Notes: generated by a model not told the origin, from the sequence alone. Positions 33,508-41,492 are shown, counted from the first letter of the stretch. The stretch is 64,000 nt of DNA from Palsa-1392 sp963819975 (GCA_963819975.1 CAWFYE010000002.1:186001-250000), one strand, 5' to 3'. Program-made: numbers and translations.

Positions 33508-35268
33508 ATGGGAACTGTCCGGCGTGTCTTTGCCTACCTGAAACGTTATCCGCTGCTCGCGTTCGGCACGCTGACCTGCGCGATCCTGGGGACGCTGATG
33601 GTGATTGTGTTTCCGGCGGTCACAAAACGAGTGATCGATGAGGTGCTCGTTCAACACCGGACGGATCGTCTGACGCCGCTCGTTCTGATCGCGGCGCTCG
33701 CCTTTGTGCTGCAGCACGGATTAAATTCGCTCCGCATCGTCTTGAACAACACCTTCGAGCAAAAGGTGATCTTCGATCTGCGGAGCGATCTTTATTCGCA
33801 CATCCAGCTGCTCCCGCTCCGCTGGTTTGATAATCGCGCGACGGGCGATTTGATGACGCGCATTCTGGAGGACGTGAATTCGGTCGAGCGAATGTTGATC
33901 GATGGGGTGGAGCAGGGGGTGGTGGCGTTGTTGCAGGCGGTGATCGTGCTCGGGATGATGTTTTACGTTAGTACCTCGCTCACTTTGGTGGGATTGGCCC
34001 CCGCCCCCTTTCTCGCGGGTGGCGCGCTCTGGTACACGTTGACCGCGCATCGCCGTTATCGGCTCCAGCGGCGCGCGTCGTCGGCCATGAATTCGATCCT
34101 GCACGACAACCTCTCCGGCATTCGGCAAATCAAGAGTTTCGTTCGCGAGCGCGAGGAGCATGCGCGCTTCAACTCAGTGAGCGATCGACTGCGCCATGCC
34201 ACCCTCGTGGTCATGCGGGTCTGGGCGATTTATCACCCCTCGATGTATCTGATCGGTTCGCTCGGGATCGTCCTCGTCGTCTGGGTGGGAGCACGCGCGG
34301 TTCTCAGCGGGACGATGGCGGTCGGCGATCTGGTCGCGTTCCTGATGTTGACGGGGTTTTTGTACGAACCAATCAACAAGCTCCATCAGTTAAATCAGCT
34401 GATGCAGGCGGGCCGGGCGGCGGGCGAGCGCGTCTTCGAGATCATGGATCAGCCGATCGAGCCGGGCTGGAATCTGCAAGCCACGAGCCAGCGGATCCGC
34501 GGCGACGTGCGCTATGAGAATGTGAGTTTCAAATACAGCGACGAAAACGCGCCGGCCCTTTGTGAGATTTCGTTCCACGCGCAGCCGGGCGAAACGATTG
34601 CGCTCGTCGGCGCGACCGGGGCCGGGAAATCGACCCTCGTGAATCTGCTGGTCCGCTTTTACGAATTCACTTCCGGTGCGATCACGATCGATGGGAGACC
34701 GTTGCGTGAATTTGGGGTGCACGCTCTGCGAGAAATGATCGGGATGGTGACGCAGGAAAGCTTTCTCTTTAACGGAACGATCCGGGAGAACCTTGTCTTC
34801 GGGAAACCGAAGGCGACGGATGAAGAGCTCCTCGAAGCGACGGAAGCGGCGAACGCGCGCGCCTTCATCGATCGTTTGCCTAACGGGCTCGAGAGTGTTG
34901 TAGGCGAACGCGGAGTGAAGCTAAGCGTCGGAGAAAAACAGCGGCTCTCGATCGCGCGCGCTCTGCTCAAGGATCCGCCGATCCTTATCCTCGACGAGGC
35001 GACGGCGAGCGTCGATACCACGACCGAACGGCTGATCCAGCAGGCTTTGGAGAACCTGATGTTTCACCGCACCTGTATCGTGATCGCGCACCGCCTCTCC
35101 ACCATCGTGCGCGCGGATCAAATCCTGGTCCTGGATCACGGACGGATCATCGAGCGGGGAACGCACGCGGAGTTGTTGTCGTTGGGCGGGAAATATGCCC
35201 GGCTCTGCGAACAGAGTTTTCTCGAAGGGACCGAGGGCGAAATCGAAGCGCCGGCAGAGCTGGTGTAG
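33508..35268 (+). CDS. ABC exporter, fused permease-ATPase (MsbA-like)
   Basis: The ATG at 33508 gives 586 residues; an in-frame TTG at 33478 lies in the heptad repeat and is not likely. About six membrane helices occupy residues 1-300. The ATPase has Walker A GATGAGKST, Walker B ILILDEATASVD, the H-loop IVIAHRLS, and an ABC signature LSVGEKQR instead of the common LSGGQ(K/R)QR. It resembles MsbA-type lipid A or multidrug exporters; the substrate is not assignable. The stop codon TAG is part of the left end of the downstream repeat element. Confidence 0.94.
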   Translation: MGTVRRVFAYLKRYPLLAFGTLTCAILGTLMVIVFPAVTKRVIDEVLVQHRTDRLTPLVLIAALAFVLQHGLNSLRIVLNNTFEQKVIFDLRSDLYSHIQLLPLRWFDNRATGDLMTRILEDVNSVERMLIDGVEQGVVALLQAVIVLGMMFYVSTSLTLVGLAPAPFLAGGALWYTLTAHRRYRLQRRASSAMNSILHDNLSGIRQIKSFVREREEHARFNSVSDRLRHATLVVMRVWAIYHPSMYLIGSLGIVLVVWVGARAVLSGTMAVGDLVAFLMLTGFLYEPINKLHQLNQLMQAGRAAGERVFEIMDQPIEPGWNLQATSQRIRGDVRYENVSFKYSDENAPALCEISFHAQPGETIALVGATGAGKSTLVNLLVRFYEFTSGAITIDGRPLREFGVHALREMIGMVTQESFLFNGTIRENLVFGKPKATDEELLEATEAANARAFIDRLPNGLESVVGERGVKLSVGEKQRLSIARALLKDPPILILDEATASVDTTTERLIQQALENLMFHRTCIVIAHRLSTIVRADQILVLDHGRIIERGTHAELLSLGGKYARLCEQSFLEGTEGEIEAPAELV

Positions 35269-35373
35269 ACGCTTTTCGCTCTGCGAAACGCGGGGGGTCA
35301 GCGTCGCCCGCAAAATAGCGGCGCGTATTAGCTGCGGTGCCCCGGCCCGCGCTTCGCAGAGCGAAGCGTCTAC
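35265..35373. repeat. GTAGACGC-bounded inverted-repeat element, 109-bp copy
   Basis: The ends are GTAGACGC (35265-35272) and GCGTCTAC (35366-35373), with internal hairpins including GCTTCGCAGAGCGAAGC on the right, the same as in the 10071 element. The termini supply the TAG stop codons of both flanking genes: the ABC exporter (35266-35268) and the small convergent frame (35370-35372). Confidence 0.85.
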
Positions 35374-35495
35374 AGGAGTTCGTTGTAACGCGCTTCCAAT
35401 TCGCGATAGCGCTCTTCGCAATCCTGTAGAGCGCGTCGCTCCTCGAAAAGGCTTTGCTCCGGGTCGCCGATCCGGTTGCGGAGATTGATCGCCAT
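35370..35495 (-). CDS. small coiled-coil protein, 41-54 residues
   Basis: Reading from ATG 35495 gives 41 residues: AINLRNRIGDPEQSLFEE, then a charged helix full of Glu and Arg ending EARYNELL. An in-frame TTG at 35534 would give 54 residues, starting four bases after the upstream stop. The heptad-like spacing of Leu/Tyr in an acidic-basic helix suggests a short coiled coil. It follows the GYF-domain gene on the same strand. The TAG stop comes from the neighbouring repeat element. No family is recognised. Confidence 0.5.
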   Translation of the reverse strand: MAINLRNRIGDPEQSLFEERRALQDCEERYRELEARYNELL

Positions 35496-35537
35496 CGTGG
35501 TTGTCGCGGGCGCTTCTTCGGCCGCGCCATCCAACTC

Positions 35538-35891
35538 CTAGGGCAACGGCAGCAGATCGCGCAATTCCCGGATTTGGCGCCGGGAGCCGTCGCAGGAATT
35601 AATCACAAAGGTTTCGTCGCCGATCTCGCCGAGGCGGAGAAATTCCTGGACCGCCCCAAGGGTTGTCGGTCCGCAATAGCGATCGTTCGTGACTTCGACC
35701 AGCCAGTCCATTTCGAGCTCGGGAAACATCGGGGTCTTGAGCCAGGTAAGCTGATCGTGGGAAAGTTTGTCATGCGGCGCGACCTGAGCGGTGGCGGCCC
35801 AGCGTCGCACCTGGGCGAAAGGGAGGGGGCCAAAGATACTGCCGTCCTCGTGCTTGCAGAGGAACCAATCCTGGCTCGCCGTCGATTCCAT
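35538..35891 (-). CDS. GYF_2-like domain protein
   Basis: A 117-residue protein whose first half matches the bacterial GYF_2 pattern: DWFLCKHEDGSIFGPLPFAQVRRW with a following acid/hydrophobic stretch (HDKLSHDQLTWLKTPMFPEL). GYF_2 domains commonly occur in membrane or envelope proteins as peptide-binding modules. The second half (EVTNDRYCGPTTLGAVQEFL) looks like a second related module. No signal peptide. The ATG shares one base with the LysM gene stop (TAATG), so the two are probably translated together. Confidence 0.75.
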   Translation of the reverse strand: MESTASQDWFLCKHEDGSIFGPLPFAQVRRWAATAQVAPHDKLSHDQLTWLKTPMFPELEMDWLVEVTNDRYCGPTTLGAVQEFLRLGEIGDETFVINSCDGSRRQIRELRDLLPLP

Positions 35892-36379
35892 TATTCGTTA
35901 GAATCGGAGGGAGCCGGCGATGGAGATACGGCAGGAGAAACCGCGGCTGGTGTCCCGGCGGTGGCGGGCAGGATCAGTGTCTGACCGGGTTGCAGCTTTC
36001 GCGCGTCTTCGATGTGGTTGAGTTTTTGTAGTTCGTCGATCGTGACTTTGTGCATCCGGGCGATGGAAGTGAGAGTCTCGCCGCGCGCCACGACGTGAGT
36101 GTTGGCATCGGTCGGGAAGGGAGAAGAGACCGCGGTCGCAGACGGGATGGTGTGATCGATGCCCATCGCCTTGGGATGTTCGATCGCCTGCTGCAGACGC
36201 AAGATTTGCTGCGAGAGGAGGTCGATCTTGATGTTTTGCTGGTCGATCTTCTTCGCCAGGTCGAGGATTTCCGAAGCCCCGGGACTGGCGGAAAGAGCTG
36301 GGCTTTGCGCGTCTGCGCGGACGAGGAGGAGCGAGAGGGCGAGAAGGAGGAGCGCGAAAGTGCGAAGACGGCGAGTCAT
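35891..36379 (-). CDS. exported LysM-domain protein
   Basis: A 162-residue protein with signal peptide (MTRRLRTFALLLLALSLLLV, cleaved near ADA), a short coiled-coil segment (KKIDQQNIKIDLLSQQILRL), and one LysM module (HVVARGETLTSIARMHKVTI ... LQPGQTLILP) that binds peptidoglycan. The tail is Pro/Ser/Ala-rich. It should sit in the periplasm. It is divergent from the UBact gene with an 80-base spacer. Confidence 0.88.
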   Translation of the reverse strand: MTRRLRTFALLLLALSLLLVRADAQSPALSASPGASEILDLAKKIDQQNIKIDLLSQQILRLQQAIEHPKAMGIDHTIPSATAVSSPFPTDANTHVVARGETLTSIARMHKVTIDELQKLNHIEDARKLQPGQTLILPATAGTPAAVSPAVSPSPAPSDSNE

Positions 36380-36459
36380 GGGGCAAGCTTGGCATTTCCG
36401 TCAAACGCTGGCAAGCGCGCTCGGTTTGCGTTTCGGCGCATTCGCGATAGCGTTTTTTC

Positions 36460-36636
36460 ATGCCAGAACGGACGGAAAAGCCGGTGGCGCCCGTGCCGTG
36501 GGGGCCCAAGGAAGGCGATGGTGGCGGACCCAAATCTCCGGACGTTTCCAAGCCGGACACGCGCGATCTGCTGAAGAAGATGCGCAAGGTGGATCCGAAC
36601 CAATCGAAGCGCTACCGGCAGCGCACCGGCCAGTGA
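36460..36636 (+). CDS. UBact ubiquitin-like protein (Pup-like proteasome tag)
   Basis: A 58-residue protein, too short for many gene finders. It has a Pro/Gly-rich disordered first half (PWGPKEGDGGGPKSP) and a conserved second half, KPDTRDLLKKMRKVDPNQ then SKRYRQRTGQ. This is the pattern of UBact, the Pup-like modifier known from Verrucomicrobia, Nitrospirae and some other phyla. The C-terminal Gly-Gln would need deamidation to Glu before ligation to lysines. Its TGA overlaps the GTG start of prcB by four bases. The ligase, deamidase/depupylase and ATPase are not in the window. Confidence 0.9.
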   Translation: MPERTEKPVAPVPWGPKEGDGGGPKSPDVSKPDTRDLLKKMRKVDPNQSKRYRQRTGQ

Positions 36637-37439
36637 CGAACGACTCGTTAGGCGGCGGCGCGCCTGATTTTCCGGCGCTCCTGCGGCGACACGGCCTGCT
36701 CCAGGACGCGGCGCTTATGCCACCCGCGAATGCCAACATGGCCGCGGCCTCTTTCACGCCGACGCAGGCGACGACGATTCTCGCCTTCAAGTTCACCGGT
36801 GGGGTTTTGGTTGCCGGCGATCGGCGGGCGACGGCGGGGAACACAGTGGTTTACGATCGGGCGGACAAGGTGCTGGAGATCGACCGGCACTCGATCATGG
36901 CGATCGCCGGCGTGCCGGCGACGGCCTGGGAAATGGCGCGCTTGCTCGAGCATTCGCTTCAGTATTTTCGCCGCACGCAGCTCCAGGAGATGAGCGTGGA
37001 TGGCAAAGTGCGCGCGCTTTCGAAATTGCTGCGCGATAACTTTGGCTCCGTCATCCAGGGGATCGGCGTCGTGGTGCCGATTTTTGCGACCTACGATTTC
37101 GCGGGCGATGGGCAGGCGCGGCTTTATTTTTACGATGCGATGGGTGCGCAATTCGAGGTGATGGAGTACGCCGCCACGGGCTCTGGTTCGCCGGCCGTCC
37201 GCGGAGTTTTGTTTTACGAAAATCGCTGGGGAAAAAAACCGCTCCATAAATTACGCGAAGAAGATGCAGTCACGCTCGCCCTCCGTGCGCTCGATACGGC
37301 GGCGGAAGCCGACACCGCGACCGGCGGAGTCGATCGCAACGCGCGCATCTTTCCGCTGATCAAAATCATTTCGCGCGAAGGAATTAAGACGCTGCCGGAG
37401 AAACAAATCGCCGCGCGCTTCAAGCAAACCGTCGCATGA
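36633..37439 (+). CDS. prcB: 20S proteasome beta subunit
   Basis: The GTG at 36633 overlaps the UBact stop (GTGA) and gives 268 residues; longer upstream frames run through UBact. Residues 1-46 are a propeptide, and the mature enzyme should begin at Thr47 (ATTILAFKFTGG), the N-terminal nucleophile. The Asp of AGDRRATAG and the Lys of RADKVLEID complete the active site. The subunit forms the two inner heptameric rings of the core particle. The ATG of prcA overlaps its stop by four bases. One CCTAACGA word lies within the propeptide region. Confidence 0.95.
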   Translation: MTNDSLGGGAPDFPALLRRHGLLQDAALMPPANANMAAASFTPTQATTILAFKFTGGVLVAGDRRATAGNTVVYDRADKVLEIDRHSIMAIAGVPATAWEMARLLEHSLQYFRRTQLQEMSVDGKVRALSKLLRDNFGSVIQGIGVVVPIFATYDFAGDGQARLYFYDAMGAQFEVMEYAATGSGSPAVRGVLFYENRWGKKPLHKLREEDAVTLALRALDTAAEADTATGGVDRNARIFPLIKIISREGIKTLPEKQIAARFKQTVA

Positions 37440-38215
37440 TTGAAGAACCGTATCGTTGGGTCGAAGCGATCGCGAACCGGCGCGAGTACATCGAGACGCA
37501 GTTGGCGCCGGGAAGTCCGATCGCGGCGCTGAGTTATCGCGACGGAATTCTGTTCGTCACGGTCGGCCGGGCGCGGCAGAAACTTTTCGAGATTTACGAT
37601 CGGATTGCAATGGGCGCGATCGGTCACCCGGGCGACATCGAGCGGCTGCGGATGGCGGCGATCGAGTTGGCGAGCACGGAGGGTTTCACCCGTTCAGCGG
37701 CGGATGTGTCCCTGCGCCGTTTGGCCTTTTATTCCCTGAGTCCGCTCTTAAAAACGGCCTTCGAGCAGGTTTACGGCGCGCCTTACCTGGCGCGGATGAT
37801 TTTCGCCGAGGTCGGTGCGACGCCGGCGGACGATCTCTTTTTGCGGGTTGAATATGACGGCGCGATCGCGGCTCACGGGACGGCCGCGGATTCGAACCCG
37901 CCGCGTTTCAGCGCGATCGCCGGGACGACGCGCGCGACCGAGCTAATGGAGGAATTGCTCCGGCGCGATCACGACCCGGGTTGCACCCTGAACCGCGCGC
38001 TGAAGCTGGCGCTCGATGCCTGGAGCGCCGGGAGCCTTTCGGCGACGGAGGAATCGGGTAGCTCGATTCCTTCGGCTGAAACGCTCCGGGGGCATAGGGC
38101 GGAGGAATTGAAAAGCGCGACGGTGGAGGCCTGTGTGCTGGAGCGCAGCGGACCGGCGGCAATCCGCTATCGCGCGCTGACGGGAGACGCATTAAAAGAG
38201 CTGACCGCGGCCTAA
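37436..38215 (+). CDS. prcA: 20S proteasome alpha subunit
   Basis: A 259-residue alpha subunit, the outer heptameric rings that gate the core. It starts EEPYRWVEAIANRREYIETQ with the alpha-type N-terminal helix, then SPIAALSYRDGILFVTVGRA and QKLFEIYDRIAMGAIGHPGD typical of proteasome alpha. The catalytic Thr is absent, as expected. The end lacks a clear HbYX-type motif, which belongs to the ATPase. The TAA stop is within a CCTAACGA word. It overlaps prcB by four bases (ATGA). Confidence 0.93.
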   Translation: MIEEPYRWVEAIANRREYIETQLAPGSPIAALSYRDGILFVTVGRARQKLFEIYDRIAMGAIGHPGDIERLRMAAIELASTEGFTRSAADVSLRRLAFYSLSPLLKTAFEQVYGAPYLARMIFAEVGATPADDLFLRVEYDGAIAAHGTAADSNPPRFSAIAGTTRATELMEELLRRDHDPGCTLNRALKLALDAWSAGSLSATEESGSSIPSAETLRGHRAEELKSATVEACVLERSGPAAIRYRALTGDALKELTAA

Positions 38216-38263
38216 CGAACCGGGCTGCTTGCTCGCGGCGCGAGGAGTGGGTAAAAGGGGTTT

Positions 38264-39040
38264 ATGCGGCGCGCTCTCGCCTGGTTCGGGTTGGTTTGCC
38301 TGACGATTTCCTTCGTCTGGTTCGTCAGTTTGCCTGTCCCGACGCATCCCGGGACCGCGCCGTCGAGGCCGTCCCGGCAGGGCGAACAGTTGCCGCTGGT
38401 GGTGCTGGATGCCGGGCATGGCGGTGAGGATTCCGGCGCGATCTGCGGAACAGTCCTGGAGAAAAATCTGACCCTCGACGTCGCGCAACGCGCCGAACTG
38501 CTCCTGCGCGCAGCCGGTTACGCGACGGTGCTGACGCGCGAAAGCGACCGCTACCTTTCTCTCTCGGAGCGAGCTTCGGTTGGAAACAAGGAAGACGATT
38601 CTCTTTTCATCAGCATCCATTTCAACGACGGCGAACGAGCGGCCGCTTCCGGTGTGGAGACCTATTATGCGGTCCGGGAAACTTCCGGTGGCTCGCGCTT
38701 TCTTTCCTGGCTGCCCTTTCTGCAACGCACCGACACCGGCACGCTGGCGAGTAAAAGCGAAAACCTGGCGAGTTGCATCCAGGCGGCCCTGGTCCAGCGG
38801 ACCCGGGCGGTTGATCGCGGAACCAAGCCGGGGCAGTTCTACGTCATCGACCATGTGCACCATCCGGCCGCGTTGGTGGAAGGCGGGTTTCTGACGAACA
38901 AATCGGACATCACGAAGCTGGCGACGAGTGAATATCGGCAACAGATTGCGCTCGCCATTAGCGATGGCGTGGAGCGCTATCGGGAAACGACCAGTCAGGG
39001 CGAACCGACGCTCGCCGTGGCTTCGGCGCAACCTGAATAG
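38264..39040 (+). CDS. N-acetylmuramoyl-L-alanine amidase (Amidase_3)
   Basis: A 258-residue exported amidase with an N-terminal anchor or signal (LAWFGLVCLTISFVWFVSLP). Zinc ligands fit LVVLDAGHGGEDSG (His), VLEKNLTLD (Glu) and FISIHFNDG (His), and the catalytic Glu is in ALVEGGFLTN. It removes stem peptides from peptidoglycan in the periplasm during cell separation or recycling. It lies 48 bases after prcA and 29 before a peptidoglycan-binding protein. Confidence 0.93.
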   Translation: MRRALAWFGLVCLTISFVWFVSLPVPTHPGTAPSRPSRQGEQLPLVVLDAGHGGEDSGAICGTVLEKNLTLDVAQRAELLLRAAGYATVLTRESDRYLSLSERASVGNKEDDSLFISIHFNDGERAAASGVETYYAVRETSGGSRFLSWLPFLQRTDTGTLASKSENLASCIQAALVQRTRAVDRGTKPGQFYVIDHVHHPAALVEGGFLTNKSDITKLATSEYRQQIALAISDGVERYRETTSQGEPTLAVASAQPE

Positions 39041-39069
39041 CCGGGAAAAACGAATCGTCGAATGCACTC

Positions 39070-39810
39070 ATGAAACGAAGCTGTCTCCTTCTCGCGATTT
39101 TTCTTTTCGCCGGCGCGTGCCTGGTCTGGGCGGACCAGACCACCTCCGCCGTGCAAGAGGCGCTGAAAGATCAGGGCTTCTATTACGGAGACGTGACCGG
39201 GGAAAAGAACGCCGAGACGACGGCTGCGCTCCGTCGTTACCAGATTCGTAACGGGCTCCAGATCACGGGCGAGATCGATGCCGAGACTTTGCGGTCATTA
39301 GGTGTAGGGGCGGGCAAGACACGATCGAAAGCGCCGCCGCAACCGGCCGTTCCGCCGGAAGAAGAACCCGGTGACGAGCCGCCCACCCAACCAGCGGAGA
39401 TTTCGCCCGAGCAACCGCCGGTTCATTATCCCGCGCCCCGCGCACCCGGCGACGTCTACGAACCGGGCTCCGGCCAATCGCGGTCCACGGCGAGCGGGGT
39501 GTTTGCCGGGACGCCTTATGAAATGGCGCCGCCCGATCTGCAGCGTCACGTCATCGTGGGTGCGCAGACGCTTCTGGCCCGTTACGGTTTTTACCGGAGT
39601 GGGATCGATGGCGAGTTCGGTCCCGGGACCGCAGCCGCGTTGCGGGGTTTCCAAGCTCGGAGCGGGCTGATCCCGGATGGGCGGCTCAACATGCCGACGC
39701 TGGCAGCGCTGGGTTTGCTCCCGGGTCAGCATGGTCCGAGCCTGCGGGTGCAACCGCGCCGGGTTTTCCGCCGGCCGATCTACCGCGGCGAGTACGTGCC
39801 CGAGCCTTAG
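39070..39810 (+). CDS. exported protein with two peptidoglycan-binding domains
   Basis: A 246-residue protein with signal peptide (MKRSCLLLAIFLFAGACLVW; the Cys could also be a lipoprotein site). It has an N-terminal PG_binding_1 module (SAVQEALKDQGFYYGDVTGE ... RRYQIRNGLQITGEIDAETL), a Pro-rich linker of ~70 residues, and a second module (GAQTLLARYGFYRSGIDGEF ... ALRGFQARSGLIPDG). It probably works with the adjacent amidase. It ends in a basic segment. Confidence 0.88.
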   Translation: MKRSCLLLAIFLFAGACLVWADQTTSAVQEALKDQGFYYGDVTGEKNAETTAALRRYQIRNGLQITGEIDAETLRSLGVGAGKTRSKAPPQPAVPPEEEPGDEPPTQPAEISPEQPPVHYPAPRAPGDVYEPGSGQSRSTASGVFAGTPYEMAPPDLQRHVIVGAQTLLARYGFYRSGIDGEFGPGTAAALRGFQARSGLIPDGRLNMPTLAALGLLPGQHGPSLRVQPRRVFRRPIYRGEYVPEP

Positions 39811-39823
39811 GCAAGCGGCCGGG

Positions 39824-40639
39824 CTAGTGCTGGGAGGCTTCGGGGAAACGGACCGATTGCAGCTCGGCAAAGACTTTCCCAACGAAAATGCTCGCCTCGA
39901 CCCGCAGGAGCATGCGGTCGGGATCGTCGGAAATCCAGACGCTGGCGCGACGGAATTTCTTGTGCGGCTCGAGCTCGAGTTTTTTCCCGATCTTGTTGAG
40001 CTGGACATCGAGCTTGATCGCCGGATACCTGCCAGCCCCGACTGTGATCGGCTCGCGCGTTGCGACCGTGAGGGTGGTCAGGTAGGGGTTGGTGGCGGGA
40101 TAGACTACGACCCGGTAGACATCGCCTTCCCGCAAAGACTGACTGCGCAAATAGAGAAGCGCGGAATGCATATCGAAGACGCCGCCGGCGAAGGAGAACG
40201 ATTTCGGTTTGGGAGTTTTGTTAGATTTATTATCGGTGCGAACACGCTCGAGGGAGGCGCGACTGAAAGTGACGTCGGTCGTGACGGTCTTGCTTCGGAC
40301 TTGATCGACCTGATGCATGGAGAGCGGACGAAACGTGGTGGCATCGGCGAGGGCACGATGGCGGGTGTCGAATTTCCACAGGCTGCGAACCAGGCCGACG
40401 GTCCCTCCGCTGGCCTGGAGTTGAAGCTGATCGCCGCTTTTGTCGAAGCGGATCTCAGCCGTGGCCGCGACCACCTCATTCCAGCCAAAATTGTAAGTTG
40501 CAACGAGCGACCGGGGGTTGGGGAAATTTCCCCGGGGCAGTGTGGTAACGGTTTTCTCCCAGTCGGGAGACGCTCCGTCCGCGGCGAACTGCAGCATAAT
40601 AGCGCCTAACAATATCCTTATCGTCCGTCCCGGGCCCAC
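39824..40639 (-). CDS. exported DUF3108 protein
   Basis: The GTG at 40637-40639 gives 271 residues with a short signal (GRTIRILLGAIMLQFAADGA); the ATG 42 bases downstream would lose it, and the longer open frame reads through a repeat element. The mature part has DUF3108 features: YNFGWNEVVAATAEIRF, then FKFDTRHRALADATTFRPLS and RVVVYPATNPYLTTLTV. DUF3108 proteins are periplasmic beta-rich proteins of unknown function. The gene is convergent with the preceding peptidoglycan-binding gene. Confidence 0.8.
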   Translation of the reverse strand: MGPGRTIRILLGAIMLQFAADGASPDWEKTVTTLPRGNFPNPRSLVATYNFGWNEVVAATAEIRFDKSGDQLQLQASGGTVGLVRSLWKFDTRHRALADATTFRPLSMHQVDQVRSKTVTTDVTFSRASLERVRTDNKSNKTPKPKSFSFAGGVFDMHSALLYLRSQSLREGDVYRVVVYPATNPYLTTLTVATREPITVGAGRYPAIKLDVQLNKIGKKLELEPHKKFRRASVWISDDPDRMLLRVEASIFVGKVFAELQSVRFPEASQH

Positions 40640-40677
40640 CGGTCGAAGTTCCGCTGTCGGCTGGCGAGTTGCAACCG

Positions 40678-40738
40678 GTAGAGGCTTCGCGCTGCGAAGT
40701 GCGGAGCGGGGTCGGGTCTCCCAGAGGGAGGCGTCTAC
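40678..40738. repeat. GTAGACGC-family element, 61-bp diverged copy
   Basis: The left end GTAGAGGC (40678-40685) differs by one base from the consensus; the right end is GCGTCTAC (40731-40738). It has an internal hairpin GGCTTCGCGCTGCGAAG. It lies just upstream of the DUF3108 gene and extends its open frame artefactually. Confidence 0.7.
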
Positions 40739-40743
40739 AAGGC

Positions 40744-40776
40744 AAAAAAAACGCACGCCAGCGGCGTGCGTTTTTG
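40744..40776 (-). terminator. rho-independent terminator after the bamA-ompH operon
   Basis: ACGCACGCC (40751-40759) pairs with GGCGTGCGT (40763-40771) around a 3-base loop. On the minus strand the stem is followed by eight T; five T on the other side allow bidirectional use. It lies 20 bases past the ompH stop. Confidence 0.9.
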
Positions 40777-40795
40777 GATAAGATCTAAACTTTCG

Positions 40796-41434
40796 TTAGG
40801 GCTTTTTCGGGCTGGCGGCGGCTTTCGGTGCCGGACTGGCGGCGGCCTTCGGCGCTGGGGCGGCAGCGGGAGCATTCTTGTTCAGCTGCGCCACCACGTC
40901 GTTCGTGAAATCCATGTCGGGACGGGCAAACATAACTGTCGGCACGCCATTCAGGCTCACGCCTGAGCTGTCGAAGACAAGGTCCATGTTGGCCGCTTTC
41001 ACCTTCGTCATCACGACATCGGTGATCTCCTTGACAATCCCGTCTCGCATCCGGACGGCCTGTTCCTGGAGTTGCTTCTCGCGCGTCTGGCGGAATTCGT
41101 TGATCTCGCGCTCCATGTTTTTGATGCTTGCGATCTTTTCATCCCGCTCTTTCGCTTTCTGCGTCTTGGCATCTGCGCTCAGGGCCGGGGCTTCGAGTTG
41201 CTGATTGAGCTTGTTGATTTCGTCGAGCGCTTTCTTGTAGGAATCGGCGCGGTCATCATATTCCTTCTTCGCGCTGTTCTTGGCGTCGTTGATTTTGGTC
41301 TCGGCGTCCTTGGTTTTGGAGTATTCCTTAAAGGCGCGATTCATGTCGATAGTGCCCACCTTCAGACCCTGCGCAAAGGCCCCGGCAGGGAGCGCGCAAG
41401 CGGAAAGAAGAGCGACGAGGATAAGCTTTTTCAT
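40796..41434 (-). CDS. OmpH/Skp-family periplasmic chaperone
   Basis: The ATG at 41432-41434 gives 212 residues with signal peptide (MKKLILVALLSACALPAGAF). The mature protein has the short start strand (LKVGTIDMNRAFKEY), two long charged helices that would form the tentacle arms, and a returning strand (DLVFDSSGVSLNGVPTVMF). The tail is Ala/Pro-rich. Skp guards unfolded outer-membrane proteins on the way to BamA, whose gene lies immediately upstream. The TAA stop lies inside a CCTAACGA word on the minus strand. Confidence 0.93.
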   Translation of the reverse strand: MKKLILVALLSACALPAGAFAQGLKVGTIDMNRAFKEYSKTKDAETKINDAKNSAKKEYDDRADSYKKALDEINKLNQQLEAPALSADAKTQKAKERDEKIASIKNMEREINEFRQTREKQLQEQAVRMRDGIVKEITDVVMTKVKAANMDLVFDSSGVSLNGVPTVMFARPDMDFTNDVVAQLNKNAPAAAPAPKAAASPAPKAAASPKKP

Positions 41435-41492
41435 AGATGTAAGGTGAGACTGGTAGTTGGGATGTCGTTTGACTGCAAGTGCCACCTTTCGT

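Noticed and set aside
33400..33510. CRISPR-like repeats in the heptad region
   Set aside because: Units are 7 bases without spacers and form a single inverted repeat; there are no cas genes.
36159..36632. Long upstream extension of prcB
   Set aside because: It runs antisense through the LysM gene and out of frame through UBact; the GTG overlapping the UBact stop is the natural start.
40640..40756. N-terminal extension of the DUF3108 protein
   Set aside because: The extra codons come from the 40678-40738 repeat element; the GTG at 40639 gives a signal peptide and normal start.
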